DNA of 22,841 nucleotides, taken from Apostichopus parvimensis. Taxonomy: Eukaryota > Echinodermata > Holothuroidea > Aspidochirotida > Stichopodidae. Both the position numbers and the translations under genes were made by a program. The DNA is taken from assembly GCA_000934455.1 (NCBI GenBank), contig KN894608.1:1-22841 (forward strand), in the 5' to 3' direction. The stretch's first letter is position 1; each line of letters starts with the position of its first letter. Shown here in pieces: positions 1-11,964 of the stretch. The notes under the pieces were generated by a model that ran no database searches, was not told where the DNA came from, and saw nothing but the letters and a program-made list of their open reading frames with translations.

Positions 1-374
1 CTTAGGATTTTCGAGGCTTTATTAAAGAGTATTTTTTTGTACAATTGCGAACTGTGGGGCACAACGAAGGATCTTGATCGCAAACTTGACACTCTTCAAA
101 GGAGACTACTTCGTAATATTTTCAACATTAGATGGACCAAATAACCAATATCAATATATATCAATATCAATACCAATAAGGTTATTAAACGATGAGCTCT
201 ACGATGAAACCAACCAAACACCTTGGTCATTCATAGTCGCACATAGAAGATTGAGATTTTTCGCTCATGTAGCAATTAAGACTCCAGGAGGACGCTCCAG
301 CATTGAGACATACTGCTAAACCAGTAGGAAGGCCTGTGACTACCTTGCTTGGAAAAGTAAAGTCGCAATTTTAG
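1..374 (+). mobile_element. Decayed 3' end of a non-LTR retrotransposon (LINE) reverse-transcriptase ORF
   Basis: The + strand reads in three successive frames as the region that follows the reverse-transcriptase core in many invertebrate LINE ORF2 proteins. The first part (1-138) has the 'LYNCELW' block followed by 'LDTLQRRLLRNIFNIRW' and then a stop. The second (about 189-276) has 'NDELYDETNQTPWS' and 'RRLRFFAHVA', in another frame. The third (294-374) has 'KPVGRPVTTLLGKVKSQF' and a stop, the usual 'RPRGRPKTTW'-like ending. The frame is broken twice: near 139-180, where short TCAATA-like repeats have been inserted, and near 285-294. The copy is therefore dead. It is cut by the window's left edge, so the catalytic YxDD region and the endonuclease are not visible. 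The family (RTE, CR1/L2 or another) cannot be fixed from this tail. Confidence 0.8.
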
Positions 375-1434
375 GACAAGAATGGACAATTTAAATCGGA
401 ATTAACGATCACAATATACAAACATGGAAATAAGTTGGAGTTTTTTTCTTAGTATTTTTTTTTTAATTTTATTTGTATTTTTTTGGTATTTTGTAAATCT
501 TAACATATTTTCAGTTAAGTTAAACATTGTGGGAAAAAGAAGTATGAAATTACATAGAAACTTGGCAATTTATATGAACAGCTTCACTTTAAAAAATAGA
601 ACATGCATATGTTTAACTTCTCTACATCCTAAACAACAATAAGCAACAAAAGAGCCCTCCCCTTCCCCGCGCGTACACCGGATTATATGCCTGGACTTGC
701 TGTTTGTGACTTGCTAAGTCACATGCACGTGTCGCAACATCAGATCATTTGTGGGTACTAGATTACATCCATTTATTTTGTGTGGTAACATGTACGTGGC
801 CCCAGTGATTGAGTTCTTCGGCAACCTTGTCACGCTCAGGACGGACGGGTTAGTCAGTAGTTTGGTTGCTGAATCTCAAGGGTAGGGAAGCCAACAAAAG
901 CTCATTCCAAATATTATCCATATATAATTATGATGATCGTGGATGAACACTGGCTTATGTCAAGACTTTTCTTGGAAGATGTATAATGTGCACCCATTTC
1001 TGTTCCCCATCCGACGGGCAAGAGTGTAGCTTATAGTAACTACTATCCAACCACTTTCTCAAATACTGAGGGAGGTGAAGAAATCACATTCATCATCACT
1101 GCAGTGCAACCGTGGCGAAGGTAGCTGCCTAGAAACCCCATTTCCCAATTCGAAATATACGAAATACACGGATGAATTATCAACAATTGCACAGGCTAGA
1201 AGGGGTTGAGGGAAGGTCAACAGTTTAAAATTATTTGTTATGACTTACAATAGTGTTTAATTTTAATTGATATCCCGTGTGAGATTTCAAAATGAACACA
1301 TCAATTACTCTGTATGTAACTGATGTCAGCGATGATATTGGTGATGCAACTTACGGCGCAAATTACGGCGTTCCTAAAAGCAATTTCAAACGTGCTTCTT
1401 GCACACATTACGCAATATGTTATAAAAAAACAAC
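375..1434. other. Intergenic DNA and TIMM44 upstream region
   Basis: I see no convincing gene here. Open frames such as 424-642 are T-rich and low in complexity. The stretch leads into the TIMM44 start codon at 1435 and should contain its promoter and 5' UTR. No clear TATA box stands near the start. An E-box palindrome CACGTG lies at 726-731. A short repeated ACGGCG element occurs around 1352-1370. Neither can be called functional from sequence alone. Confidence 0.5.
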
Positions 1435-4400
1435 ATGGCTGCACGCAGTGGCACAATCGTGAGACAGGTAGACGAAAAAATAATTGACTTCGTTCGGTCC
1501 CCTGCCTTCTTTTTATTCTTCTGCAATATGAAGCTTTCCAAAAATATGATAGGATTAATTAGAAATTTTAATATAGGGGACATAGGTTAAAGATTTTAAA
1601 AGCACAGACTAGGCCTACGTGACGAAACTCTCCGAAGGATTGCACAGCCTATCGACGTTAGGTTATAACGTTGGTATTAATAACTAAGTTAAGTTAGGCT
1701 GAGACTAGCTTAGGCCTAACACTACAGTCACAGTATTACAATTAGCAAACTTGTGTAACTATAACGAAGTGAAGCTTGTGTATAAGCTGTACAGTAGTGG
1801 GATCAAGTTCCGTCTTTCTCTGGTCAGATTCTTCCATCAGTTTCACCTTAACAAAGGTATTTGAAATTGAAGTGTTCTCAAAAGCCTATAACAATGTGGT
1901 TGTGAATTAAAGAATATTTTCTGTACAATTTATATATGAGATTGAGAAGTCAATTTTAATTTGAGCTGTGATAACTCAAATACATTTTAATTGCAAGATT
2001 TTGTCCTTGGTTTGACCCTTACATGAATTCAGCATATTTCTCCTTATTCTTTCAGTTTACTAATAATGGTGTCTTTTGGAGGACTCAAGGCATCCCACAA
2101 TCACCATCGCAAGTTCTTTTACCTTGCACTTCAAAACTAAGAGAGACAGCTGTATGCAATAATCAGCTAGATGTTAGGATATCTCAGGTAAATTATTTTG
2201 ATCAGTATAATGAAATTACCGTTTTCTCCAGGGACCCAATCTGGCCCTGGGTGCCCCTGGGAGGTTGGGATACTAACCAGATTGTCATTTGAATCATATA
2301 TGTGTTGTCTGCCTAGCTAGTAAGTCTCCTCGGACAAGCCATTTTCATGGATTTTACTCTACTTAGCATGCTAACTTCATTATCTTTCGGGTCAAAATTT
2401 TAATATCAATATTAATAACATTAACATAAAGTAGGTCCTACAGCATTCATATGTATTAAAAGCTTTGTCTATTTTACTTACTATTTTTTTGTGCAGGTCA
2501 GATGTTTTTCACAGCAGCAACGGAAAGGATTTTTGGCCGGCCTCGTCGATAATGTCAGGCAGGAGATGGCTAAGAATAAAGAGATGAAGGTCAGTGCATA
2601 CATATTTGAGTAAATAGTCAATTATCAAATGGGTCATTTGGAAGACCATAATGGTATATACTGGAAGAACACCATGCACCACAGGGCATAATTTATCCAG
2701 TTTGGCATCCCAAATGCTTAGCAAAATGGTCAGATTTCTATACAAGTCCTAAGGTTTTTCACAGCATTTTCTCTAAGAGACCATGGTATTTTATAACCTG
2801 AGACAGAATTCACGGCCTTCAGAAATGGTATGCAATGTTTCAACACTAAATTGATCTCTGCACTACTTAAGAACCCTGGTACTAGAAATTGATAAAGAAA
2901 AACATTTGCCCCTAAGAAAGCAGCTAAGAAACAAAGTGATTAGAGTTAAAAAAAAAGGTCTGGTCTTGGGGATGCCTTAGTTAAAGTTCATGGAATAAGT
3001 ATCTAATATACACATAGAGATGGAGAGCTTTGCTTCTAAATTAGGTGCTCAGAAATAATTAAAAATTAATTGATGTAATGCATAGTGAATCTTGAAATGA
3101 GAGGACAAATCTGGCAAGAAGACAGAAACTACTACATTCCCTTGTCAAATCATTTCCCATAAATCTGCAGTGTGTGGGTTACAAAAGTCATTTTGTATTT
3201 AAAATATTTGTTTCCTTAAAACAGGAAAACATCAAAAAATTTAGAGAGGAGGCGCAGAAACTGGAGGAATCGGAGGCACTGAGAGAGGCCAGGAGGAAAT
3301 ACGTAAGTAAGATGAGATAGTTGATGAATGAACTCTGAAAGGTTTCATCGGAACACTTTACAATTCAACTGGGTGCATTTTGCAACATTACTTTCTTTCT
3401 TGTTTTGCTTTGACGATGCAATTAAGCAAACTAAGTTTTTATCCTTATTTATGTTGCTGCATTACTGTTACAGCAGATGCCTGAAAAACATTGAAAAGCC
3501 AGTAGTTTTGTTTGTGAATAATTTTGAAAGGACCAGAAAACATATGACTAGAAGAAGATTGGACCCCAGGATTGCAAATCATGTTCTATACGGACGGAGC
3601 TATCCAGCCCTCAGTTTGTGACCAGCCCTATATCCCTATAATTGCTACGGGTACCACCGAGACGTCACAGTTCCTTGCATACCATGTAACCAGGATGACA
3701 CTTGTTACATTCAATACCATCCAGAAAACAGTAGGGAAGGGACTCCAAGAGAAATTTATCACTTTATCTGTATCTAAAAGTACAGGGTTTGTAACCCCCC
3801 TCTAGCCAGATCAAATTTGCCTTGCTCTCTTCAAATTGTTCGATAATTTCCCAGTCAGTTTTCGATTGCTCATTTGCTTTTGAAAACAAACTGATTCACT
3901 TACTCTCACTGTACGACACTTGTATAGCAGATGCACCTTCAGGCATGCTTAACCTTCCATGCAGACCAGCACTCTGATCAAAGAGTTGCCTGTTTCATTG
4001 ACTCTTAAAATATACTCAGTAGCACCGTTTTGTGGTGCCAAAAAAAAAATGGAGTGATAATGTTCATACAGAAGATTTCATGAGTGTCTTGAGTGATCTG
4101 GTGGAGAGCGGAATGTAGTAAATATAAAACAAAAAAGATATATATCTGATATATATGAAAGTGTCCCGTTTGTAACTTAGAGTTTGCGACATAAATTGAC
4201 CTGCATCTCGGGGTCACTTCTCGTCTAATGAAGTAGACCAGCGTGACGAAATAATGTGGGGTCATCTTTCAACATGGCATCCATCATTATGTGTCTATTA
4301 CATTGTATTGAAATGAGGCGTGGTTTACATTTTATGATTTGATCTTTCTGCTTATTTACAGCAAGGAATAGAGACTGATGCCAGCCAAGGAGCTCAGGTT

Positions 4401-7400
4401 TTGAAGCAAAGACTGGACGAAATCAAGGACAAAGTTCAGCAGGTAGCTTAAAAACCCATTAAATATCCTACCAATTGTCATCTCCCATAAAAAGATATTT
4501 TACCAAAATTATTACAGTTAAGACGATTTCGGATGGTGACCCATCGATGGGAACAAATAATGTAGTATTCAACAAAAGCAAATTTATCTTTCAATCGTTC
4601 TGCAATTTTGAAGCAAAATTTGTCAAAATTCCAGGAGTTTAAATTAGTCTAGCTAAAGTAATACATCAGGGAATACCAAAAAAGTAGCTATCTTTTTCCA
4701 GTGATTCTTGTGACCTGCGGGAAATGTTTGGGTGTATTTGTAGTTTTTATTGCATTCAATTCTCTCTTTCTTAGGGAGTAGATGAAGTCCAGAAGCAACA
4801 GTGGGTGCAGAAAGGTATGAACATCGGTGAAGAGGTGTCCAAAACCGCCAAAGGAGCAGCCGAGAAGATCAGCAAACAGGGCGAAGAATTTACCAAGTCT
4901 AGAGCTTACCAAACAGTTTCAGAAGTAAGGAATGGCTTGAAGGAAATTGAACTAAGGTTAAAGATCACTTCAAGAAACTCTTCAATTTTTGTTCCCCTGA
5001 ATATAGTCAGTAATAGAATATGAAAAGAATTATTAAGCAAGTAGGAGTTTGTAATGTCAAAACTACCTGGTTGTGATGGGACTTGGTATGTGAGGATGGC
5101 AGTAAGAGTCTGAGAGGGTAGGGGGAGAGCTTGGTATCAAAGTCCGTCTTTTGCCGTGTGAATTGTTTTTATTTAGAATTTCTGTTATCGTTGTCTTGTT
5201 CTATCTTTTTGCCAAAACTGCTACATGTCATTGCAGTTGTGTGGTCAAAGTTTCCCATTTAAAAATGCAAATTTTTTGTGGAATACTGTATGAATAAATT
5301 ATTCCCTGTCTCTTTCCTCGCGGTAGAGCGTAAAGGCTGTTAAACAAGAGATTGATGAGAGCACTATGGCTAAAGGAAGGCCTTACAGAGCACCAGGTGA
5401 GAAGATCAGACACTCATCAAAAAAATTACCAAAAAATGTTCTTTTTTGGTCCTTTTCCTATTATGAATTAATTTTTGCAAGTACATCAAAAGTTCCCTCT
5501 CATATTGATTAATTGTTAGTTTCATTCCATTCACATACTCGGAGGACCATTGCCTCTCATATACATTAGGTACTTTTGTGGGCACAAACATGGAACATTT
5601 CTGTGTCATATTACTTCTTCTCCATTCGATAAGGGTTTCGTCCGTTCAAAAACCATTGTCCTTATTAATGTTTGTATGTTTAATTTGATTTCAGAGAAAC
5701 TCAGAATGAGAACAGAAACCTTGTCGAGTTTTGGTGACGGTGAGCAGAGACAGATTGAGGTCAACGAGTGAGTTAATATATCACGTCTCCACAACGGACA
5801 GAAAATAGTTATTTATGTGGAATAAAGATATGACAATATATGTAAACTGTAATTACACATGCAGATGAGAACAATATTTTATAAGCATTAAAGTGCCCCA
5901 AGGGGGCACAAAATAATAATAATGACTTAATTTTGGTCAAAAAGTGCTCTGTTACATTTATACCAAAGTGCTATACAAATAATGCATAGCAGTTGTTTAG
6001 TCACAGAACCCTTGGAATTTTCAATATTATTATGATAAGAAATGTTCTGTCATTGTTATGCCAATTTTAAATGATTTTGTGGCTGGTCATTTGATTTTTG
6101 ATTTATGAACAAGCTAAAAGTTAGAAAAGGAGGAATTATGAAAATTGCAGTTGAAGTTACAAGCGAAGGAAGCGTTCTCCAAATTGTGAATCCATTGTTA
6201 GTAATCTTCTCTAGTTTATGGCTAATAATAGCAACATGGCTAAGAGGCTTCTGTATATATGATATCAAATAGTATGTCCACTTCAGAGCTATTTAATGCC
6301 AATTATGAGCTGCTTTGCAGATTAATCATTTGTGTCCATAATGGAAACCAAAAGCATTTCTGTGGTTCAAGTTTAGAGTGTGTTCACGGAGTGACACTAT
6401 TTGCCAGTATTTACATCTACACATATACAACTCTCTAATGAAGGCCACACACATTTATTAACAGAGTTTCCCCTTTTTCTTTTGTTTCTTCTCAGAGATG
6501 CAACTGGAGTGGTTTTACACAAGGATTCAAAGTGGTACAAACAATGGAAGGAATTCAGTGAAAACAATCAAGTGTTTACAAGTATGTCAATCAAAGTTTT
6601 TACGTATTTGACTCAGTGACCAGAAAAGCTGTTGTAGAGTCTGAAAGAAAACTAAATAGTAAAGGGAAGATCTGGCAATCCAAAAGTTTTAGAACTAAGT
6701 GAATTAAGAACATTACAGATTAAGGTAATTAATTGGAATGTGTTTAAAACTACTAAAAAGCAGTGAACAAACTGCGCATCTACAGTAAAGAACCGAGCAG
6801 GAAAATGTAAACAGTTAGTGGGCCTGATGTTTTGTTCCTGAGAAGATCCTCAGAGACGATCTGAATTGTGCAGTAGGCCATCTTCTTGTGATTCTGTGTG
6901 TGTTTGTGCATTTGTGTGAGGGTTTAGTTTACCTTCAGACTCATGAAGAAGTCCTGGGGGAAGCTGCAAATGTGGCCTTTATTCACTGGAGAGGGGGGAA
7001 AAAATTAATTTCCTCAAACCTGTCTCTGAAATTTGCTTCAGCCTTATCTAACTTTCACGAATTTTCTTTCTGTCTTTCGTAAGATTGAAAGCTTTGTTTT
7101 GATGTGAATGAGGGTGAATTTGATACAAATTTTTCTCTTCTTACTGTTTTTCTTTCACAGGCTCTCTAGTGGATAAGCAGTTTGCTAACAGTTTTATCTT
7201 ATTTTGTTTCTCTTTCGTTATCAGAAATTGTTGATCTCAAAATGAAGTACGATGAAAGTGACAACGTAATGGTGCGTGCATCCAGAGCTGTGACTGACAG
7301 AGTCAGCCAACTACTTGGTGAGTCAGTCCATACATATGTTAATCCACTTGGTTGATACTTTCTAAAATCTGAATACTAAATGTCCTCTGTAACTGTTGCT

Positions 7401-10221
7401 AAATACCCAATTAACGATATCTGAAAGGAATAAGAAAATGTATAATTAATTCTGTTTTCCTTTCTTGTTTTAATATGTTGTGCTTGATGCAAATTACCTC
7501 TTACTCTGCCAATGTATTATGGTTAAATTTTGTATTTTCCTTTGTTTTTATCATGAATAAAGATACAGAATTTACATTATCTTCTCGAACTTTTCCAACG
7601 GAATAGGGAGTTGAACAGTTTACTTTTTCAAACAGATTTACGTATCTTCCAACATATATTTTCGACTTTACTGTTTGTGGTACTATGTTTTACAAAGATT
7701 GTTGCATTTTGGTAGACAAAAATAGAAAAGCACAGAGTTCAATCAAAGTTGATCAGCTGCTATCAGGCTGTAATCAAAACTTTGTGCGTTCATTCAATGT
7801 GTATAAAATCCCCCAAAACTTGGCATATCGAGTCGATTGTTGTATTTTTGTTTTCTTGTTTTGTTCCCTTTTCACAGGCGGCATGTTTTCACCAACGGAG
7901 ATGTCTGAGGTCCTGACAGAAATTTTAAAGATAGATCCAAGTTTTAATAAAGAGTCATTTCTAAAGATGTGCGAACATGAAATTATTCCAAATATACTAG
8001 AGGTGAGAGTCAGTAAGCTTACCCCTTTTTTTTATCAACCTGTTGTCTGTAAATCAGCAACAATAAAATTGTTATTATTTCATATTTAAAGTGGCTAGTT
8101 TTACAATTCATAACAATATTTTCACTCCTCAACAGACTACCTTGAGTCACTTAAGCATTGTTGGGTACAAAGGCCCGAACGTTTGTGTTTTTTGCAATAA
8201 CACTCCATTATCCTCTAGTTTTACCTGAATTTTTACAACCCAAATTCACATCCAAGTTTTGTATTGTGTAACTGAAAAGGTCTCATTTATCTTACAGGCC
8301 ATGATCAGAGGTGAAATGGAAGTTCTTAAAGACTGGTGTTATGAAGCAGTGAGTAATATATACATCTTTAGATATTATTTATTGTCTTTTGTTTTGTACT
8401 CCACGTCTAGTATTATCTTCATACTTTTTTATTCGATTAGTATATTATATATCATATTGTATGCATAATTTTATATCTTAAGTGCATGACATTTTTCATT
8501 TTTTGGTTTTTTTTTTTTTGCACACTTAGTCTGAAATTGTCATTGTGATGTTACAGTGTTGTAATTTGAAATACTTAGTATTGGAAAAGCATTTCCCTAC
8601 CGGGTGAAAGTAACTCATCTGCCATCTGTGGAAAAAATGTGAGACCTTTAGAAAGTCATACCAGGACTTTTGCTGCTGTCTGACATTTCAGTCACCCTTC
8701 ATGTACATCAAATACGATTCATTAAACCATTTATAACTTTTATCAATTGTGAAATTAATCATGATATGAGTTGGAAGCATTTTTGCTTTGTGCTCCTTTT
8801 TCCAACAAAATTATTCCTTCCCTGAATCATGTTACTTTGTGGTATAGCTGAAGTTAATTATATATTATTTTCTCTCTCTCTCTCAGCCCTACAGTCAGTT
8901 AGCTACCCCAATCAAACAAGCCAAAGCCATGGGCCTGACCTTTGATTCAAGGATATTGGACGTTGATAGTATTGAGGTGAGTTTATCCATTCATGAAGAC
9001 AAATTTTGATGAAAACTTGTTCCTTCATTTTTTTTCTTTTTAATCATGTTAGATATCTTGAATACAGTCTCAGAATTCATTCATAGGGAAGACTTTAGTT
9101 TGCTGACAGCTTGCATTACCTTTTTTCTTATTTTTTGCATTCTGGTTATTTTTCTTATTTTCTCTCCTCAATTTTCCTACTTTACCGGTGTAGTTTTCTA
9201 GCCCAGTCTGGGACCCCTTTATATGATAAGAGTGATGATGATGGTGCAATTATGATGATGGTGGTGGTGTTGGTGATGATGATGATGATGGTGATAGTGG
9301 TGGTGAAGATGGTGGTGGTGATGATGATGGTTGTGGTGATGATGATGGTGGTGTTGATGATGACGATGACGATGATGAAAGGATTGATAGACAGAGTTCC
9401 CCCCCCCCTCCATCTCTTATTTTTATGATTTTACTGTTATTAATTTTACAAGCATCATCTTAGCTATTGGCAATGTATTCCTTTGTATTAGTAATCCTTT
9501 TTTTTTCCTTTTCTTTTCAGCTTTCAATGGGTAAAATGATGGAGCAAGGTCCAGTTTTAGTCATAACATTCATAGCCCAACAAATTATGACCGTGAGGAA
9601 CACCAAAGGGGAGATCGTTGAGGGTGATCCTGTAAGTGGGCACCTTTTGCTAGTATCTTTAATATCTTTAATAAAGACTAATATCTTTAATAAAGACTTG
9701 CAGCTTTGGGCAGTATAGATCACTATAGATCACAGATACTAGGTTCCTTTATTTGAATTGTTTAGTCATGGATCCAGGACTTTTTTGGGAAGATGGGCCT
9801 GGGAGATAACTACTGTAATAGTGCATACTGAAATTATTACCACAATAGCCGTGAAATTAGAAAACCTTGCTAAAAAGGAAGGCGCAAAGCACGCTAGAAT
9901 TTTCCACTATGTGCCTTGTTTCTAGCAAAATTATAATTGTAGCTAATTTTTAATCCAAGAATGATTTTCTACCTTGACTACATTCCCTGGTTAACAAGTG
10001 GAAGTGGTGTGGGGGAGGGAGGGAGAGTACCAGTGACGAACTTGTACATACTATTTCTTCCTTTTGGAACTTGTTATAAGTTTGCATCTCTTCTGTTGCA
10101 GGAGAAGGTCATGAGGGTGACCTATGTCTGGGTTCTATGCAGAGATCAAGAAATACTTGACCCACGTTCTGCCTGGAGGCTCTTGGACTTGTCAGCTAAT
10201 TCAGCTCATCAATGGGTGTAA
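1435..10221 (+). CDS. TIMM44: Tim44, mitochondrial inner-membrane import motor scaffold (15 coding exons)
   Basis: Tim44 sits on the matrix side of the TIM23 channel, binds cardiolipin-containing membrane and recruits mtHsp70 to pull preproteins in. Coding exons: 1435-1467, 2056-2187, 2497-2589, 3225-3302, 4362-4442, 4775-4924, 5327-5396, 5695-5767, 6496-6581, 7225-7317, 7878-8002, 8298-8348, 8887-8976, 9521-9631, 10102-10221. All borders are GT/AG and in phase. They total 1386 bases, or 461 residues; human Tim44 has about 452. Residues 1-60 are basic and nearly free of acids, fitting a matrix presequence. About 63-190 is the charged helical arm that binds Hsp70/TIM23 ('GFLAGLVDNVRQEMAKNKEM', 'NIKKFREEAQKLEESEALRE'). 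'GVVLHKDSKWYKQWKEF' links to the Tim44 C-terminal domain, about 297-455 ('GGMFSPTEMSEVLTEIL', 'IRGEMEVLKDWCYEA', 'MGKMMEQGPVLVITF', 'YVWVLCRDQE', 'AWRLLDLSA'). The start was chosen because it is the first ATG giving this presequence in frame. Exon 1 (11 codons) and the poorly conserved exon 2 are the least certain. Introns hold a SINE-like copy, microsatellites and otherwise unremarkable AT-rich DNA. Confidence 0.95.
1610..1718. other. Pair of TAGGCCTA palindromes in TIMM44 intron 1
   Basis: Perfect TAGGCCTA octamers occur at 1610-1617 and 1711-1718, which is 143 and 244 bases after the first coding exon. The related words TTAGGCTGA and ACTAGCTTAG lie between them. A regulatory or repeat origin cannot be decided here. 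The same octamer recurs in the first introns of SIRT6 and of the last gene. Confidence 0.4.
5893..5986 (-). repeat. Probable SINE/LINE 3'-tail copy in TIMM44 intron 8
   Basis: Read on the - strand, this stretch has a 'TTGTATAGCACTTTGGTATAA' block, a second 'GAGCACTTTTTG' block and then an ATT-type simple tail. That order resembles the shared 3' tail of many invertebrate SINEs and L2-like LINEs ('GTAAAGCGC...GCGCTATATAA...(ATT)n'). A perfect hairpin, GTGCCCC-AAG-GGGGCAC, sits at 5893-5909 beside the simple tail. The match is to a remembered pattern and is diverged, so the family is not named. Confidence 0.45.
8871..8884 (+). repeat. TIMM44: (TC)7 polypyrimidine tract at the TIMM44 exon 13 acceptor
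   Basis: Seven TC units run directly into the CAG acceptor before the exon at 8887. They serve as an unusually pure polypyrimidine tract. Length variation here could affect splicing, but that is inference. Confidence 0.8.
9233..9377 (+). repeat. Imperfect GAT/GGT trinucleotide microsatellite in TIMM44 intron 13
   Basis: About 145 bases of interspersed GAT, GGT and GTT triplets. The strand bias is strong: purines plus T on +, CAT/CAC on -. It produces artefactual open frames rich in Met/Val on + and His on -. A C-tract follows at about 9400-9410. It lies wholly inside the intron 8977-9520, so it does not touch the protein. Confidence 0.9.
9661..9698 (+). repeat. Perfect 19-bp tandem duplication in TIMM44 intron 14
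   Basis: The 19-base unit AATATCTTTAATAAAGACT is present twice without mismatch at 9661-9679 and 9680-9698. Just downstream, the 10-base word TATAGATCAC is also repeated in tandem at 9714-9733. These look like recent slippage duplications. Confidence 0.9.
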
Positions 10222-10430
10222 CGTAAACACCGCTACAAGGGTCTGGGAGGGAAAACCCTCTACACGTCGACACCAGTGAGATAGCAGAATCGGAGGCAGT
10301 ATACATCACTCTCTCTGGAAACGCTGATCCTTCCAATGTTAGAGTTTGGAAGATCGATATGGAATATTCCTTAAGTTTGGAATTAGCAGATCATTTTTGG
10401 TATTGAACAGCATTTGTTTTTACATGAATT

Positions 10431-10436
10431 AATAAA
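10431..10436 (+). terminator. TIMM44: Poly(A) signal AATAAA, likely for TIMM44
   Basis: First canonical AATAAA after the TIMM44 stop codon, 210 bases downstream. A T-rich stretch lies just before it. The actual cleavage site cannot be seen, and a second AATAAA at 11230 is an alternative. Confidence 0.55.
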
Positions 10437-11809
10437 CATGAGAAGATTAAGGAAATGTTGTGCCTGAACCGGAGCAAACAGAGAATCTAATTAGCATGTC
10501 AAAAAGCCAATATTTGGTACAGATGCATTGACTTGATGGATTGTTATAAGGAGTCGCAAGTTACAGTATGTCTATTGATGTTGATGATACAACTTGTTTA
10601 AGAGTGTGAAAACCATTTTGGGGAGTTCAAAGGTGCATGGCAGAGTCATGACATGGCTTCAATAATAGTTTGAAAACAAGTTAAAGTTTGAGTGGATCAG
10701 AAAGTGACTTAGTGACCCAACTTGGAAACAATACTTTGTTCTCACTAATATGGCATTTCATGGCAACTGAAGTAATTTATTAGCAGCTGGATGTTGGAAA
10801 TGAACTTGCCAATTGGGAAAGAAAGGCACAAAGTGAAGATGCAACATGATACCCTGAGGGTGGGGGGGGGGAGGGGTTGTAAGGATATATGTCATGAAAG
10901 AGAATGAGGATCCACTCATTTGACCTTACTTCTGCTATCACAGTGTGCAAGTTATTACCTATATAACAAATGATGAGATCACCTATAGAAAATACTGTCT
11001 GCATCATTGAGTAATATAAAGACCTTTACACCTCTTAAGAAAAGTATTTTAACTTTCAGTGGTAAATGACCAACACAACTCACTCTTTAGAACAAACACC
11101 TGGACTTTCTTGTAAGGGACAATTGCCTCCCCAAAGTGACAATTTAATACTATTTATAAAGATGGCAGTGATATCATATGAGTGATTATACAAAATTGAT
11201 CTTTTACTGAACGACAATTTTAATTTTGAAATAAAAGAAATACACATTAAAACATTTATCAGGTGTTTGTTTTCTGTTTCTTTGTCATCTGGCATCCAAA
11301 TTGTGTACGGGCAATGACAAACCATGAACGGTTAAACAAAGAAGAATTTAAGACATTCTTGCCCCTCTCACCACCTCCTCCCATTGGCCCTTGTTTACTC
11401 ACCCTCCCCCTCTTAAAAAAAAACATGAAATTCAAGGGTGACAGAACATAGGGGGAGATAAACCCTTTGATTTATTACATCACCAACTTAAAATTGTTAA
11501 TTTATTAGACTATTAAAGCAGATGGCATCATTTTTAGTGTTATTAAGAGTCTAACTAATTCCCTAAGTTAGTCAAAGGAAAATGTATTATAAGCAGAATT
11601 GATTCTTCATACTGGATTAGCTATTCAGTATCAAAAGGTTGCTACCTTTCCGAATAACAAACGATGAGGCTATTTGTTAAACTTTGTGTAATGAGGAAGC
11701 CAGGAATGACCCAAAGTGAAATCCCACATTCATAGAAGCATCAATTTACAGTTTAAATTGACAAACTGATAATTCTCGATAAATATTATGAACTGTTGAC
11801 TGACTTCAT

Positions 11810-11815
11810 TTTATT
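11810..11815 (-). terminator. C9orf85: Poly(A) signal (TTTATT on +), likely for the C9orf85 homologue
   Basis: AATAAA on the - strand, about 150 bases beyond the stop codon at 11965. Further copies at 11501-11506 and 11471-11476 could also be used. Confidence 0.45.
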
Positions 11816-11964
11816 AATATTAATATAGGAGTGTCTTATATATGAGTTCACTAAACAAGATCAGCAGTAATGCCCCTAAATATGCTATCAAAAGTATGAA
11901 AAACATTCAACAGCCACTCAATGCATTTTCCATCACTCCCAAAGTTACATCAAATATAGTAATT

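Larger units (their letters stand above)
10222..11964. other. TIMM44 3' UTR and convergent intergenic region
   Basis: This 1.7-kb stretch separates the stop codons of TIMM44 (+) and the C9orf85 homologue (-), which point towards each other. It holds the TIMM44 3' UTR with an AATAAA signal at 10431, a G-rich tract at 10858-10877 and another AATAAA at 11230-11235. The C9orf85 3' UTR lies at its right end. The remaining open frames are short with no recognisable product. Confidence 0.6.

Noticed and set aside
424-642. 72-codon open frame just after the LINE remnant
   Set aside because: It is Phe/Leu-rich translation of T-tracts, with no domain and no splice or start support.
7685-7877. Open frame running from intron 10 into TIMM44 exon 11
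   Set aside because: The acceptor at 7877 and the phase of exon 10 give an exact family match ('LLGGMFSPTEMSE'). The upstream part is intronic.
9111-9428. Open frames rich in Met/Val (+) and in His (-)
   Set aside because: They are translations of the GAT/GGT microsatellite inside TIMM44 intron 13, with no start context or splice support.
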